Assembly (NCBI RefSeq): GCF_009905375.1
Contig: NC_133653.1
Coordinates: 81,232,911 to 81,296,910 of the forward strand
Source of the DNA: Apium graveolens
Lineage: Eukaryota; Streptophyta; Magnoliopsida; Apiales; Apiaceae
Direction: 5' to 3'
Length of the DNA: 64,000 bases
Position 1 is the stretch's first letter. Every line of letters begins with the position of its first letter. The translations under genes were made by a program, and so were the position numbers. Below the pieces are notes generated by a model that worked only from the letters and a program-made list of their open reading frames with translations, did not search any database and had not been told where the DNA came from. Shown here one piece after another: positions 50,984 through 61,185 of the stretch.

Positions 50984-52548
50984 CTAAGCAAATTTAGAGA
51001 AAGAACCTGAAACCATTCCAAGTTCATTTACCAATCTTGTAAAAGTAGCTTCACACAATGGTTTTGTGAAGATATCTGCTAGTTGTTGATCAGTTGGAAC
51101 AAAGTGCAATTCCACTGTACCTTCATCCACATGTTCCCTGATGAAGTGGTACCTGATGCTGATGTGCTTTGTCATAGAGTGTTGAACTGGATTACCTGTC
51201 ATAGCAATAACACTTTGATTATCACAGTAAATAGGGATTTTGAAATATATTAACCCACAATCCAGTAACTGATTCTTCATCCAAAGAATCTGTGCACAAC
51301 AGCTTCCTGTAGCAATATACTCTGCTTCTGCAGTTGATGTGGAAATTGACTTTTGTTTCTTGCTAAACCAAGAAACCAATCTGCCTCCAAGAAATTGGCA
51401 GCTTCCACTTGTGCTTTTCCTGTCAATTTTGCAACCTGCAAAATCTGCATCTGAGTAACATATTAGTTTAAAATCTGATTCTCTGGGATACCACAATCCC
51501 AGATCAGTTGTTCCTTTAAGATACTTGAAAATTCTTTTCACAGCTGTTAAGTGAGGTTCTCTTGGATCAGCTTGAAATCTTGCACAAAGACAGGTAGCAT
51601 ACATGATATCAGGTCTACTAGCAGTTAGATAGAGTAGAGAGCCAATCATACCTCTGTAATCAGTAATATCTACTGATTTACCAGTATCCTTATCCAGTTT
51701 TGTTGCAGTGGCCATGGGAGTGGATGCACTTGAACAATCTTGCATTCCAAATTTCTTCAGCAAGTTTCTGGTGTACTTAGTTTGACAAATAAAAGTGCCT
51801 TCTTCATTCTGCTAGACTTGAAGGCCCAGAAAATAGCTAAGTTCCCCCATCATACTCATCTGATACCTTGACTGCATCAGTTTGGCAAACTTTTTGCAAA
51901 GTCTGTCATTTGTAGATCCAAAAATGATATCATCAACATAGATCTGGACTAGAAGTAAGTCCTTTCCATGGTTGAGGTATAACAGTGTTTTGTCTATTGT
52001 TCCTCTGTTAAATCCACTTTCCAGAAAAAACTGAGCTAAAGTCTCATACCATGCTCTAGGAGCTTTCTTAAGTCCATAAAGTGCTTTATCTAGCCTGTTG
52101 ACATAATCTGGATATTTGGAATCTACAAAGCCTGGAGGTTGTTCAACATATACTTCCTCCTCCAATTCTCCATTGAAAAAAGCACTTTTCACATCCATTT
52201 GAAAGACACTAAACTTTTTGTGAGCAGCATAAGCCAAAAATATCCTAATGGCTTCTAACCTAGCAACTGGTGCAAATGTTTCATCATAATCAATTCCCTC
52301 CTGTTGAGAATATCCTTTTGCAACCAGCCTTGCCTTATTTCTTTTAATTATGCCATCACTGTCAGTTTTGTTTCTGAATACCCACTTTGTACCAACAACA
52401 GATCTATTCTTTGGTTTTGGCACTAGGGTCCAGACTTTGTTTCTTTCAAATTCATTTAACTCTTCCTGCATTGCTTGCACCCAATCAGCATCTTGAAGAG
52501 CTTCTTCCACTTTCTTTAGCTCAGTCTGAGAAAGAAAAGAATTGTAAA
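50984..52548 (-). pseudogene. Copia reverse transcriptase and RNase H
   Basis: After the solo-LTR junction the frame resumes with [20 protein letters not shown] and runs through [47 protein letters not shown] and the catalytic [10 protein letters not shown]. RNase H has ICYSDADFAGCKIDRKSTSG, STSTAEAEYIATGSC and IYCDNQSVIAM with its acidic residues in place. It ends SFSKFA before TGA at 50984. One nonsense codon (TAG, 51812-51814) separates the two halves. The enzyme copies element RNA into DNA in cytoplasmic particles. The catalytic residues are intact, so inactivation is by the stop, the frameshift upstream and the inserted LTR. Confidence 0.9.
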
Positions 52549-54216
52549 TGTTGGATTTTAATCGCAGCGGAGGCATGGTAAAACACTTTTACACATATAA
52601 AATCCAAATAAAAGCATATAAATCGTGGTAAAAATGTAGGGATCGATTACTAACCTTTAATATGCGATCCAAGAGCAACGATCGGAGATCCTTAGCAGCT
52701 GCTCCTCAAACGTGAAGCACTCCACCGGTATCCACCAAGAAAATGACGTTAAGGAGGAGGAGGAGGTGGAGAGAATTAGGTTTTATAAAAACTTTTGGGT
52801 TTCGGGTTCGAATAAAAATAGGGTTTATAATAGTATATTTATAGGCAAAATTTTCAGCTGAAATTTTCCCATAAAATATTATTATTATTAACCCATTTAT
52901 TATTCTTATTAATAATTAAAACACCTTTTAATTATTAATCCTTTTTCCAAACACTTTAGAAATAATTCTCTCTCTTGATTTAATTTCCAAAAATTAAATC
53001 CTTTAATTAATAATATTAAGAACTTTTCTTAATTAATTTATAATCAATTAAATCTCATTTAATCAATTATTAAATTTGCCAATTAATTATTTATTTATTT
53101 CATAAATAAATAATTATTAGCCATTATTAATTAATTCCTCTACCATTAAATCATTCTCTTTTTATGGTGTGACCCTGTAGGTTCAATATTAAGCCGGTAG
53201 TAGAAATAAATAATAATAAAACTATTTTATCATTATTTATATAAATTCTCTAATTTATTAAATATGATCAATTAATTAATCACATTTATTCTACATCGTG
53301 AGGGATACTTCTCAACATATCGCGACTATCCGGATAATATGAATTCACTGCTTAGAATACCAAGAACCTATTCAGTGAATAGTTACCGTACAATAAACTC
53401 CTTCTACCCTACAATGTCCCGATTAAATACAAGGCATGGATCTCTTGTCAAGCCTATCTAATTTAATCACTTGCTTACCATTTACTATGCTTAGTTCTAT
53501 GCAATATTAGAAACTCCTTTCTAATTTCATTCACTCTGGCCAGAGATTCCTGAACTAGCATAAGTGGATCAGCCTTGAACATTTGTTTCCTTCACTGGAA
53601 GGGGTAGATCCTTTATTGATCATACATTATCTTCGTGTATAAATTCCTATACCCATTAGAGCCCTAATAATTGTCCCTTGAGACTAAGAACTAAACCAAA
53701 GCATAGTTCAGTGTACACAAGATGACTATGATGACCTCAAGTCTAAGGATACTTGTACAACTATCACTATATGAACAACTGCTGACATGTGAGTGAACTC
53801 CATCAGTTGTTCAGTTGTGCGAGTCATGTTCAGTGAACTTATTCTATAATAAGCACCTACATACTAGCTATAGTGTCACCACACAAATGTCTATGAGAAC
53901 AGACATCCTTCATAATGAAGCAAGCATAGTATGTACCGATCTTTGCGGATTATTAATTACCAGTTAGTAATCCTATGACCAGGAACTATTTAAGTTTAGA
54001 GTTATTATCTTTTAGGTCTCACTATTATGATCTCATCATAATCCATAAAAAGCTTTACTCTAAACTATGGTATATCTTATTAAACACTTACATAGATAAT
54101 GCCCGTAATAAAAACAAAACTAGTCTTTTATTAATATCAATGAAATCAAAACAGATTACATAAAAGGTTATTCCTAAATCCTAATACATGATTGGACTTA
54201 GGACATATTCCTTTCA
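52549..54216. mobile_element. Solo LTR of 1,668 bp inside copia pol
   Basis: Starts TGTTGGATTTTAATC and ends ATATTCCTTTCA, with target duplications GTAAA at 52544-52548 and 54217-54221. Removing it and one GTAAA joins the pol frame exactly, from integrase-side AC-L-Y to NSFLSQ on the reverse transcriptase side. No internal domain, primer site or second LTR is present, so it is what remains after recombination between the two LTRs of a full element. Long LTRs of this kind occur in SIRE-like copia families. A weakly similar style of LTR starts at 63651. Confidence 0.88.
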
Positions 54217-55625
54217 GTAAAGACATGCATTTAAAGTACCTGTTCTAGTTCTGACACCTGCATCAGGATTTCCAATTATCAAATCAGGTGTATGTGATTT
54301 AGTCCACTTCCTTGCAGATGGAAGGTTTTCTCTAGAACTGGATGCTCCCCCATGATCCATGTTGTCTTTATTTTCATTTTCTGATGTTCCCCCTGAAACT
54401 ATGCTCTCTGAGTTGGATTCTTCAGAATTTAGATTTTCAGAACTATCAGAACTTGGCTTATTAGAACTTGACGAATTAGAACTTGAAGAGCCAGATGTAT
54501 GTTCTGATGCTTCTTGAGATGATGTAAGATCTTGAGTATGCTCCCCCTGCATAGATGCATCTTCCTTTGGTGCAGTTACCACAGTTTCAATAACATCAGA
54601 GTTTACAGTATCAGGACTTAGATTGTCAGGATTTTCAGTATCAGAATTTGAGTCTTCATTTGCAAATCTCAGCTGATCATGATCAATAAAATCTTCAAGT
54701 CCAGTAATCTTCTTGTCATCAAAAGAGACATTGATAGATTCCATGACCACTCTTGTTCTCAGATTATAGACTATGAAGGCTTTTGTGGAAAGTGGATATC
54801 CAACAAAGATTCCTTCATCTACTTTTAGATCAAATTTGGATAGCTGTTCGGGATGAGTCTTGAGAACAAAACACTTGCATCCAAATACATGAAAATAATT
54901 CAGATTTGGCTTCTTTTTCTTCACCATCTCATATGGTTTATTTCCTTGCTTGTTAATGAGTGTTGCATTTTGAGTAAAACAAGCAGTCTGCACAGCTTCA
55001 GCAGGTTGGAAGCTTTGCTTCTTCAAGCATTGTACGTGCAGCTTCAATGAGAGCTCTATTCTTCCTTTCAACAACTCCATTTTGCTGTGGAGTTCCAGGA
55101 GCAGAGAATTCCTGCTTGATTCCATGGTTTTTGCAGAACTCTTCCATTATCAACTTCTTGAACTCAGTGCCATTATCACTCCTTATGGTTTTCACAGAGT
55201 CTTTGACCAATTTATCCAGTTGTTTGACATGATCAATCAAGATAGATGCAGTTTCACTTTTTGTGTGCAAGAAATACACCCATGTGTATCTAGTGAACTC
55301 ATCTACTATGACCAAGGCATATTTCTTCTTTACAATAGACATGACATTCACTGGACCAAATAGATCAACATGTAGTAGATGATAAGGCTCAAGAATTGAT
55401 GATTCAGTCTTGCTCTTGAATGAAGATTTTCTTTGTTTGGCCTTCTGACAAGAATCACAAAGTCCATCAGGAGCAAATACTGACTTTGGCAGTCCTCTCA
55501 CAAGATCTTTCTTGACTAGTTCATTTATATTGTTGAAATTTAAATGAGAGAGTTTCTTGTGCCAATTCCAGCTTTCTTCAATTGATGCTCTACCCATCAG
55601 ACAGATTGCAGAACCATCAGTACTT
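54217..55625 (-). pseudogene. Copia integrase with Ser-rich linker
   Basis: The zinc-binding start has WHKKLSHLNFNNINELVKKD and LCDSCQKAK (H-H-C-C). The catalytic DDE core shows LLHVDLFGPV (Asp), TIRSDNGTEF (Asp) and QQNGVVERKNRALIEAARTM (Glu). A frameshift at about 55000-55030, apparently a small deletion after AKLPT, breaks the frame. It resumes at AEAVQTACFTQNATLINKQG and FHVFGCKCFVLK. A long linker of Ser, Asn, Asp and Glu (54420-54620) leads to PDAGVRTRTGTLNACLY, next to the solo LTR. A TGA near 55628 separates it from protease. Confidence 0.88.
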
Positions 55626-55627
55626 GT

Positions 55628-55984
55628 TCAAAGCTTGGCTTCATAAATGTTACCACGCCTGTATCCTTTCAGAACAACTTTTCCTTTAGATTTACTCACA
55701 ACTTCACAGTGTTCTTCAAAGAAATCAACATAATAACCTCTGTCACAGATTTGACTTATACTCAGCAGATTGTGTTTAAGTCCTGAGACTAGAGCTACTT
55801 TTTTAATGATGACATTCCCAAGATTGATATTGCCATATCCCAATGTTTTTCCAATGTTGCCATCTCCATAAGAAACACTTGGGCCAGCTTTCTCCACAAA
55901 GTTTGATAGCAGGGCTTTATTTCCAGTCATATGTCCTGAACATCCACTGTCCAGAACTAGGATATTTTTCATGTTGCCCTGCAA
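55628..55984 (-). pseudogene. Copia protease region
   Basis: MKNILVLDSGCSGHMTGNKA has the aspartic protease active-site pattern (DSGxS with Gly-Cys instead of Gly-Ala). It is followed by GLKHNLLSISQICDRGYYVD, usual in copia polyproteins. In-frame TAG and TGA near 55985-55997 separate it from gag, and TGA near 55628 from integrase. It would cut the element's polyprotein. Confidence 0.85.
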
Positions 55985-55996
55985 TCACAAAGACCA

Positions 55997-58354
55997 CTAA
56001 TGATTAGTTTTAAGGACCCAGACTTGCTTGGATCCTTTGGCCTTATCAAGTTTGTTAACATTTGCAGCGGATTTAGCATCAGAGTTTATGTTAACATTTT
56101 TCTTATCAGAATTTACACCATCAGACTTTCTATCAGAATTTACACTAGAAGGAACAATGGAAACTTTCTTTAAAGAAGGTTTTATTTGATAATAATCATA
56201 GTACAAACTATGATATTCCTTACAAGTATAAATGGAATGCCATAAACTACCACAATGAAAACAAGGATTTTGTGGCTTATATCTAACAGACTGACTCTTA
56301 ACTCCTGACTTTGAAGGTAAGAAGTTTATGTTCTTATTCTTCCTGCAAAAAGAAGCCAGATGGTTAGAACTTCCACAGTTATGACACGTTTTCCTAGGAG
56401 CTTCAGGAATAGGCTTATAATCATTGCTTTTATTCACACCTTTCTTTCCATTCCTATTTTTCCTAGGTGATTTTACCTTGTTTGCATTCTTAACATTTTT
56501 CAGCTTATGCTTAAGCTGCTTCTTAGTCATTAAGCCTATGTTTACTTCAGCTGTCTTTTCCTGTTTTAGTTTGTCAGAAGTTAATCCCTCTTTAACTTCT
56601 GATTTCTCATTATCAGACTTTACAGTTACAAACTTAATAGGTTTTAACTTTGGCTTTTGCTTAACAATAGGCTTAATTTCTACAGTTCCTTTATCATTCT
56701 TATCCTCTCCATAACCTAAGCCCTCTTTCCAGTTTTCACTACTTAGCAAATTTTGAGTTGTTCTGCCAGAGTTAGTCCAAGTCCTGATTATCTCTCTTTC
56801 CTTTTCTAACTCAGTTTTTAGAGATTCATTCATTTTTAGCACTTCATCCCTAACATAAAAAGCATCATCTCTATCCTTCTGAATTTGATGGAACATAACT
56901 AACTCTTTTTCTAAGAAATCATTTCTTTTCTTAAAAGCAAGATTTTCAGAAGTTAATCTTTCACATGTTAAAGTTTGATCTCTATAACTAACAAACATGG
57001 TTTTAAGATATCTTCTCAACTCATTAATATCATCAGTATGAAAAGCATAAGTAGTCTGAGGTACCTTTGTTTCAGCAGCTTCAGAACTGCTCTCAGCACT
57101 TGCTTTATCAGCACTTGCTTTATCAGCATTTGCCATCAAAACATAGTTCTCCTCACTTTCAGAGTCTGAGGTGTCTGTCCAGCTTTTCTTCTTTGTGACA
57201 AGAGCCTTGCCTTTGTCACCCTTCACTTTCTTGCAATCAGGAGATATGTGGCCTTTCTCACCACAGTTTTAGCATTTGACATTGGTATAATCTCCTCTAT
57301 CAGACTTTCCTCCTCTGCCCTCAGATCTTCTGAAATTCTTCTTATCAGAACTTGTGCCTGTCCTGGAAAACTTATTTCCCTTCCTGAACTTCCTGTATGC
57401 AATCTTTGTGATCCCTTTCACCATAAGAGAACACAGCTTCATCATCTCCTCATCAACATCAGTCTCAGGCAAGCTTTCAGAATCTGAGTCATCATCACTT
57501 TCAGAACTTGATGACTCAGTATCAGACTTTATGAAAAGAGCTTTACCCTTGTCATTCCTTGAGGTAGCTGCCTTGGGGGATTCTTCTTCAGCTTTAAGAG
57601 CAACTGTCCTTGACTTTCCTCCTTTCCTCATGCTTCTTTGTTCCATCTCAAGTTCATGAGTCTTGAGCATTCCATAAATTTCATCAAGAGTTGTCTCATC
57701 AAGACTATAGTTGTCTCTTATTGTTGTTGCCTTCAAATCCCAACATTCAGGAAGAGCTAACAGGAATTTAAGGTTTGAATCTTCAAGATCATACTCCTTA
57801 TTAACCAGTGACAGATCATTCAAGAGTTTGACAAATCTATCATATAAATCAGTCAATGACTCATTAGCCTTTGAGTCAAAGTGTTCATACTCTTGAGTGA
57901 GTATTGTCTTCCTGTTCTTCTTAATTGTATCAGTTCCCTGACACCTTGTTTCCAGAGAATCCCATATCTGCTTTGCAGTCTTGCAGTTAATTACCCTGTT
58001 TGACATTATATTATCAATGGCACTATGCAGTAAGTGTCGTACCTTAGCATCCTTAGCAATTGATGCGATATCTTCAGCAGTATAATCACTCTTCTCCTTT
58101 GGTACAGTCTTTGCTGCTTCACCTGCAACTGCAACTGCAACAGCAAGCTTGGTTTATTTGTGAGGTCCTTCCTTGATTATATCAAGATATTCTGGATCTG
58201 TAGCTTCTAGAAACATAGTCATCCTCACCTTCCATATGGCATATTCGGATGGTCTTAGTATGGGAACTCTGATGGTCTCATACCGACTTTGAATTTGTGT
58301 CTGTGGAGGTTCTTCAGTTTTGGTAGGCTTAGTTGGAGTTTCTGTGTCTGACAT
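55997..58354 (-). pseudogene. Copia gag with three zinc knuckles
   Basis: ATG at 58354 (MSDTETPTKPTKTEEPP). The capsid part has LRPSEYAIWKVRMTMFLEAT, AKQIWDSLETRCQGTDTIKK, ESLTDLYDRFVKLLNDLSLV and LLALPECWD, typical of copia gag (UBN2 type). A Ser/Asp/Glu tract follows. The first CCHC zinc knuckle (about 57230-57275) is interrupted by TAA at 57269-57271, exactly between its first two cysteines. Two more CCHC-like knuckles follow, CHNCGSSNHLASFC and CFHCGSLWHSIYTC. An earlier TAA lies at 58154-58156. Gag forms the virus-like particle and binds element RNA. The extended gag with several knuckles fits SIRE-like elements. Confidence 0.87.
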
Positions 58355-58395
58355 GATTGAGTTTGGATCTTAAACTGTATGTGCGTTAACAAATA

Positions 58396-58408
58396 GGCTC
58401 TGATACCA
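58396..58408 (-). other. Copia primer binding site
   Basis: GGCTCTGATACCA on the plus strand, the complement of TGGTATCAGAGCC, initiator-Met tRNA type, two bases inside the LTR. Confidence 0.9.
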
Positions 58409-58410
58409 CT

Positions 58411-59002
58411 TGTTAGGTCACACACACTGTAGAGGGGGTGAATACAGTGTAAAGTACAATCAAATCGAACTCTAATAACTCAAGTAACAGAAAACAAACT
58501 TTATTGAAACAATAAACTCTGTTACAGTATGGAACTGTTACCTCTCAGTGATGAACAAATATCACGAGAGCTGCTAGGGTTACAATGAATAATCTTCTCG
58601 AATATGATAACACTTATAGTGTAAACCCTATGTCTGTGTTTATATACTATACAGTTACAAGATAATCGCTAATTGATATGGAATATAATTCTGCTTCCTA
58701 AAATATATCAATCAGATATCTTTTCTTCCAAGTATTCTATTCTTCATAGAATTCCTTTTTCATGCATATCTCTTATTATGTTTATCTCGATCTTCTTTCC
58801 TTTAATTAGCTACTGTCCTTATCTGAACGTCTTTCAGCACTTAAGTTCTGATATCCATCTTCTGATGATTATCTCCTGATAATATAAGTACTGATATCCT
58901 TAAGTCGTGACTTTCAGTAAGTACTGATTTATCCTGTTTAAGTAAGATCCGAAAACTAAACATAAATCATATTAGCCATGACATTATCAAATATATCTAA
59001 CA
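58411..59002 (-). repeat. Copia LTR (5' LTR in element sense)
   Basis: 592 bp partner of 44033-44624, ending TCTAACA directly before the CAAAG target duplication. Confidence 0.92.
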
Positions 59003-59007
59003 CAAAG

Positions 59008-59276
59008 AGTCTGAGGTGGCACAAGTAACCAATAATATGTTGCGACATGTACTGTAGTTAATTGTTTAAAATTAAAATCCATTTTTCTAATAAAATTGGA
59101 TTTATTATTACTTTTGAAGAATAAATCATTTTTTTTAGAAAAATCCTTTAAATAATTTCCATAAAACGGGTTTGGATATTTTTGAATTGAAACGGGGTCA
59201 ACATCGGGTCAGGAAATCGGGTTAATGGGTCATCAAGAACACAACAAACTCACCAGAAATTACAGAATCCGACAAG
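59008..59276. other. CACTA leader between copia and the captured GUN1 fragment
   Basis: AT-rich, with AACGGGGTCAACATCGGGTC-like words near 59190-59235. No gene seen. Confidence 0.4.
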
Positions 59277-59720
59277 TCTCATTAAATAAGCTAAGTGCCT
59301 TTTCTAATCTTCCTGCCTTCGCATAACCAAGAATCATGGTACTATAAGCTACAAGCGACATCAATAAGAGTATTATACGTATATATATCTTGATCAATCC
59401 ATCTATCAATCATCTCACTAAACAACTTCTTTGTAGTATCCCACAAACCTTGACCACTACAAGCAGCAAGCAAAGAATCAAGGCTGCACATATCATCAAA
59501 AATCTCCGAAGCCCTTTTAAAATCAGCACCCCCTTCCCACAAGCATTAATCAAGGAACCCCCTTTTAACCCCAATTTTTTCATAGTCACAAAAAATTGAA
59601 TAGTTTCATCACAATACCCACTCTTACCATACCCTTCATTCAAAGTAATTCCAAAAACTTTCTCAGCTAAATCAACCTCCCAAGAATACTGATCATTGAA
59701 CTAGCTAATTTACCAGATTC
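59277..59720 (-). pseudogene. Captured fragment of a GUN1-like PPR gene
   Basis: On the minus strand, in order: GKLASSMISILGRL, then AEKVFGITLNEGYG, KSGYCDETIQFFVTMKKLGL, LINACGKG, GADFKRASEIFDDM, SLLAACSGQGLWDTTKKLFS, EMIDRWIDQDIYTYNTLIDV and YSTMILGYAKAGRLEKALSL. These are colinear with the PPR region of GENOMES UNCOUPLED 1, the chloroplast-to-nucleus signalling protein (known words LLAVCSRGGLWEAARNLF and SYNTLLDA). Pieces between them are deleted, as if several short segments were joined or eroded. Frameshifts occur, for example one base missing in the ACGKGG codons. It has the same orientation as the CACTA genes and lies 0.7-1.2 kb from the CACTA 5' end. No transit peptide, SMR domain or start codon is present, so no GUN1 function is expected. 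Confidence 0.78.
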
Positions 59721-60191
59721 ACTTCAACCACAACAACATTAATCAATTCAAAACTTAAAAACAACCATAAAAGCCGGCAAGTCGAGCTCCAAACTCGGCA
59801 AAACTCGATTTTTAACCAAATTCAGAAAATACATAGAAAATCCAGAAATCGAAGCTCGACTCATTTACAAACACATAAAAACACAAAAACCCAAAACTTA
59901 AAAACAAGTTCTAGTCGGAGAAGAATATGTTTGTATTCATAATATGTTTGCAAATGTACAAGGTGATTATGGGCCGGATTTGCAGCTGGGCCGGATTTTT
60001 AAGCCCAACACAATATGCAAGTGCAGCAACACAATAAACCTAATAATTTTTAAGCCCAATATTTAACAACAGTCACTTAAGCCTAAAGTTAAAGTTGGGC
60101 CCAAGCCCAATATATTGGCAATGTATTTGATTCACTATAGTGAAGAAAATAGAACATAAAAAAAAATTAAGCCAACTATTATGACAAAGTG
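59721..60191. other. CACTA 5' subterminal sequence without a gene
   Basis: Contains AAAACCCAAAACTTAAAAAC-like A-rich DNA and, near 59965-60000, a duplicated GGGCCGGATTT word with AAGCCCAA words to 60110. No coding seen. Confidence 0.45.
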
Positions 60192-60260
60192 CCACGTCAC
60201 CACGTGGGTTCCACTAGTGCCATGTCAGCACACATGGACCCATGCCACATCAGCAGTAAT
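60192..60260. repeat. CACTA subterminal units, 5' side
   Basis: Degenerate units CCACGTCACCACGTGGGTTC, CCATGTCAGCACACATGGAC and CCACATCAGCAG share the CCACGT.AG.A.ATGTGG core of the six units at 20649-20828. Confidence 0.65.
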
Positions 60261-60434
60261 ATTATTTATTAAAAATGATTGCAACACATCCTCATACCTA
60301 CAATAACATAACCACACTTTAATTCTTCAGCAACATTGTTTGGATGTCTAAGCCAACATAAAAATGACAATGTTGTATTAGCCAAAATATGCATGGCAAA
60401 TCCAACAAAATCAATGGCAACATGAACTTTAAAT

Positions 60435-60462
60435 GTTGTAATAGGCCATTTATGGTGTAGTG
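60435..60462. repeat. CACTA terminal inverted repeat, 5' side
   Basis: Inverse of 20537-20564 with three mismatches, ending GGTGTAGTG, then TTT. Confidence 0.9.
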
Positions 60463-60465
60463 TTT

Positions 60466-60488
60466 ACACACCTAAAGCTATAGAGGTT
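60466..60488 (-). repeat. LTR-C, right part beyond the CACTA element
   Basis: ACACACCTAAAGCTATAGAGG continues the LTR match broken at 20533. Beyond about 60488 similarity to LTR-A and LTR-B is lost. Confidence 0.7.
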
Positions 60489-60577
60489 GTAACTACCGTG
60501 AAACACGACTTTCTTATATGATATTAAATGAATAATAATGTGATTTATGATATTATAAATTATGATTGATCATAAAT

Positions 60578-60795
60578 AGTTTGAGAGAAATGCTGCAACT
60601 ATTCTATAGCGCTGACGATACTCCTGCTTTAGCTTTGTATCATTGTATACTCAGATGGTTCTTGGTTCTTTGTAGTTATTTTTTATTTTCTTGCTGGTGA
60701 AATATAAATTTTATAACATATTGTTTCCATGTATGTCCACGGGATTAATCTACCAATACAACAATTAGTGAAAAATTGTGCACTCTCACAGATAC
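60578..60795 (+). pseudogene. Orphan copy of a germin-like gene 3' flank
   Basis: AGTTTGAGAGAAATGCTGCA, then TATAAATTTT.TAA, ATGTCCACG and GTGAAAAATTGTGCACTCT are colinear with 8512-8685 downstream of the intact germin-like gene, with many substitutions and small indels. No germin coding sequence precedes it, because the left neighbour is the truncated LTR-C. It is best read as what remains of a second germin-like gene copy. Confidence 0.7.
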
Positions 60796-61018
60796 ATGAC
60801 CAATTTATAGATATTTTATGCCATGTTATACTTCTTTTAACCTTGTTTTGTGATGCTTTAGTCCTAAATAATAAGTACTGGTTGTTATTTAATTTGGATG
60901 AATGCTAAGTCTAACTTTCTATGTTTATAGGAAATTATGGAAGAACAAGGTGCAAAAGAGAAGAGTATATGATAAAAGAAAAATTTATAGGAGTTTAGGA
61001 CCTAAGTTGGGAGGCTCA

Positions 61019-61185
61019 GGGCCTGAAGGAGTCAGTGGAGAAAATGCACATACCTCAGGGCCTGAGCTTGTGAGTTCAGGGCCTGACAGAAGCAGATTTG
61101 AAGAATAAGGAGTTTAGGACCTGGGCTCTTCTGAAGAGGCCCTAAGGACATCATTCAGGACCTCAGGTTAAGGTTCAGGGCCTGA
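61019..61185. repeat. Dispersed TCAGGGCCTGA dyads
   Basis: The 11-base palindrome TCAGGGCCTGA occurs at 61019, 61058, 61079 and 61175. Variants with GGACCT occur at about 60998, 61111 and 61155. It lies in the presumed LTR. Confidence 0.7.

Larger units (their letters stand above)
44033..59002 (-). mobile_element. 15 kb Ty1/copia (SIRE-like) element with extra reading frame
   Basis: It runs TGTTAGGTCA to TCTAACA between target duplications CAAAG (44028-44032 and 59003-59007). The LTRs are 592 bp each (44033-44624, 58411-59002), with about a dozen differences by eye. The primer site complement GGCTCTGATACCA (58396-58408) sits just inside the right-hand LTR, and the purine-tract complement ATCTCCCTCAACTTG follows the left-hand LTR, so it reads on the minus strand. 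Order: gag, protease, integrase, reverse transcriptase and RNase H (the copia order), then a 1.4 kb spacer, an 89-codon frame and a ~1,240-codon extra frame before the 3' LTR. An extra frame after pol is typical of the SIRE/Maximus lineage. The pol region is split by a solo LTR. Confidence 0.92.
20537..60462 (-). mobile_element. 39.9 kb CACTA element with nested retrotransposons
   Basis: The left end (20537-20564) begins CACTACACCATAAA. The right end (60435-60462) is its inverse, ending TTTATGGTGTAGTG, with 25 of 28 positions matching. The flanks are TTT (20534-20536) and TTT (60463-60465), the 3-bp target duplication of the CACTA superfamily. The target is a copy of the short LTR, and the unbroken site can be seen in LTR-A and LTR-B. 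Removing the nested gypsy (12,890 bp) and copia (14,970 bp) leaves about 12.1 kb, normal for an autonomous CACTA. It carries the two standard genes on the minus strand, both broken, and a captured GUN1-like fragment near its 5' end. Confidence 0.93.

Noticed and set aside
51812..51814. TAG in reverse transcriptase as programmed readthrough
   Set aside because: Copia pol is normally one frame with no stop here, and many other random lesions are present.
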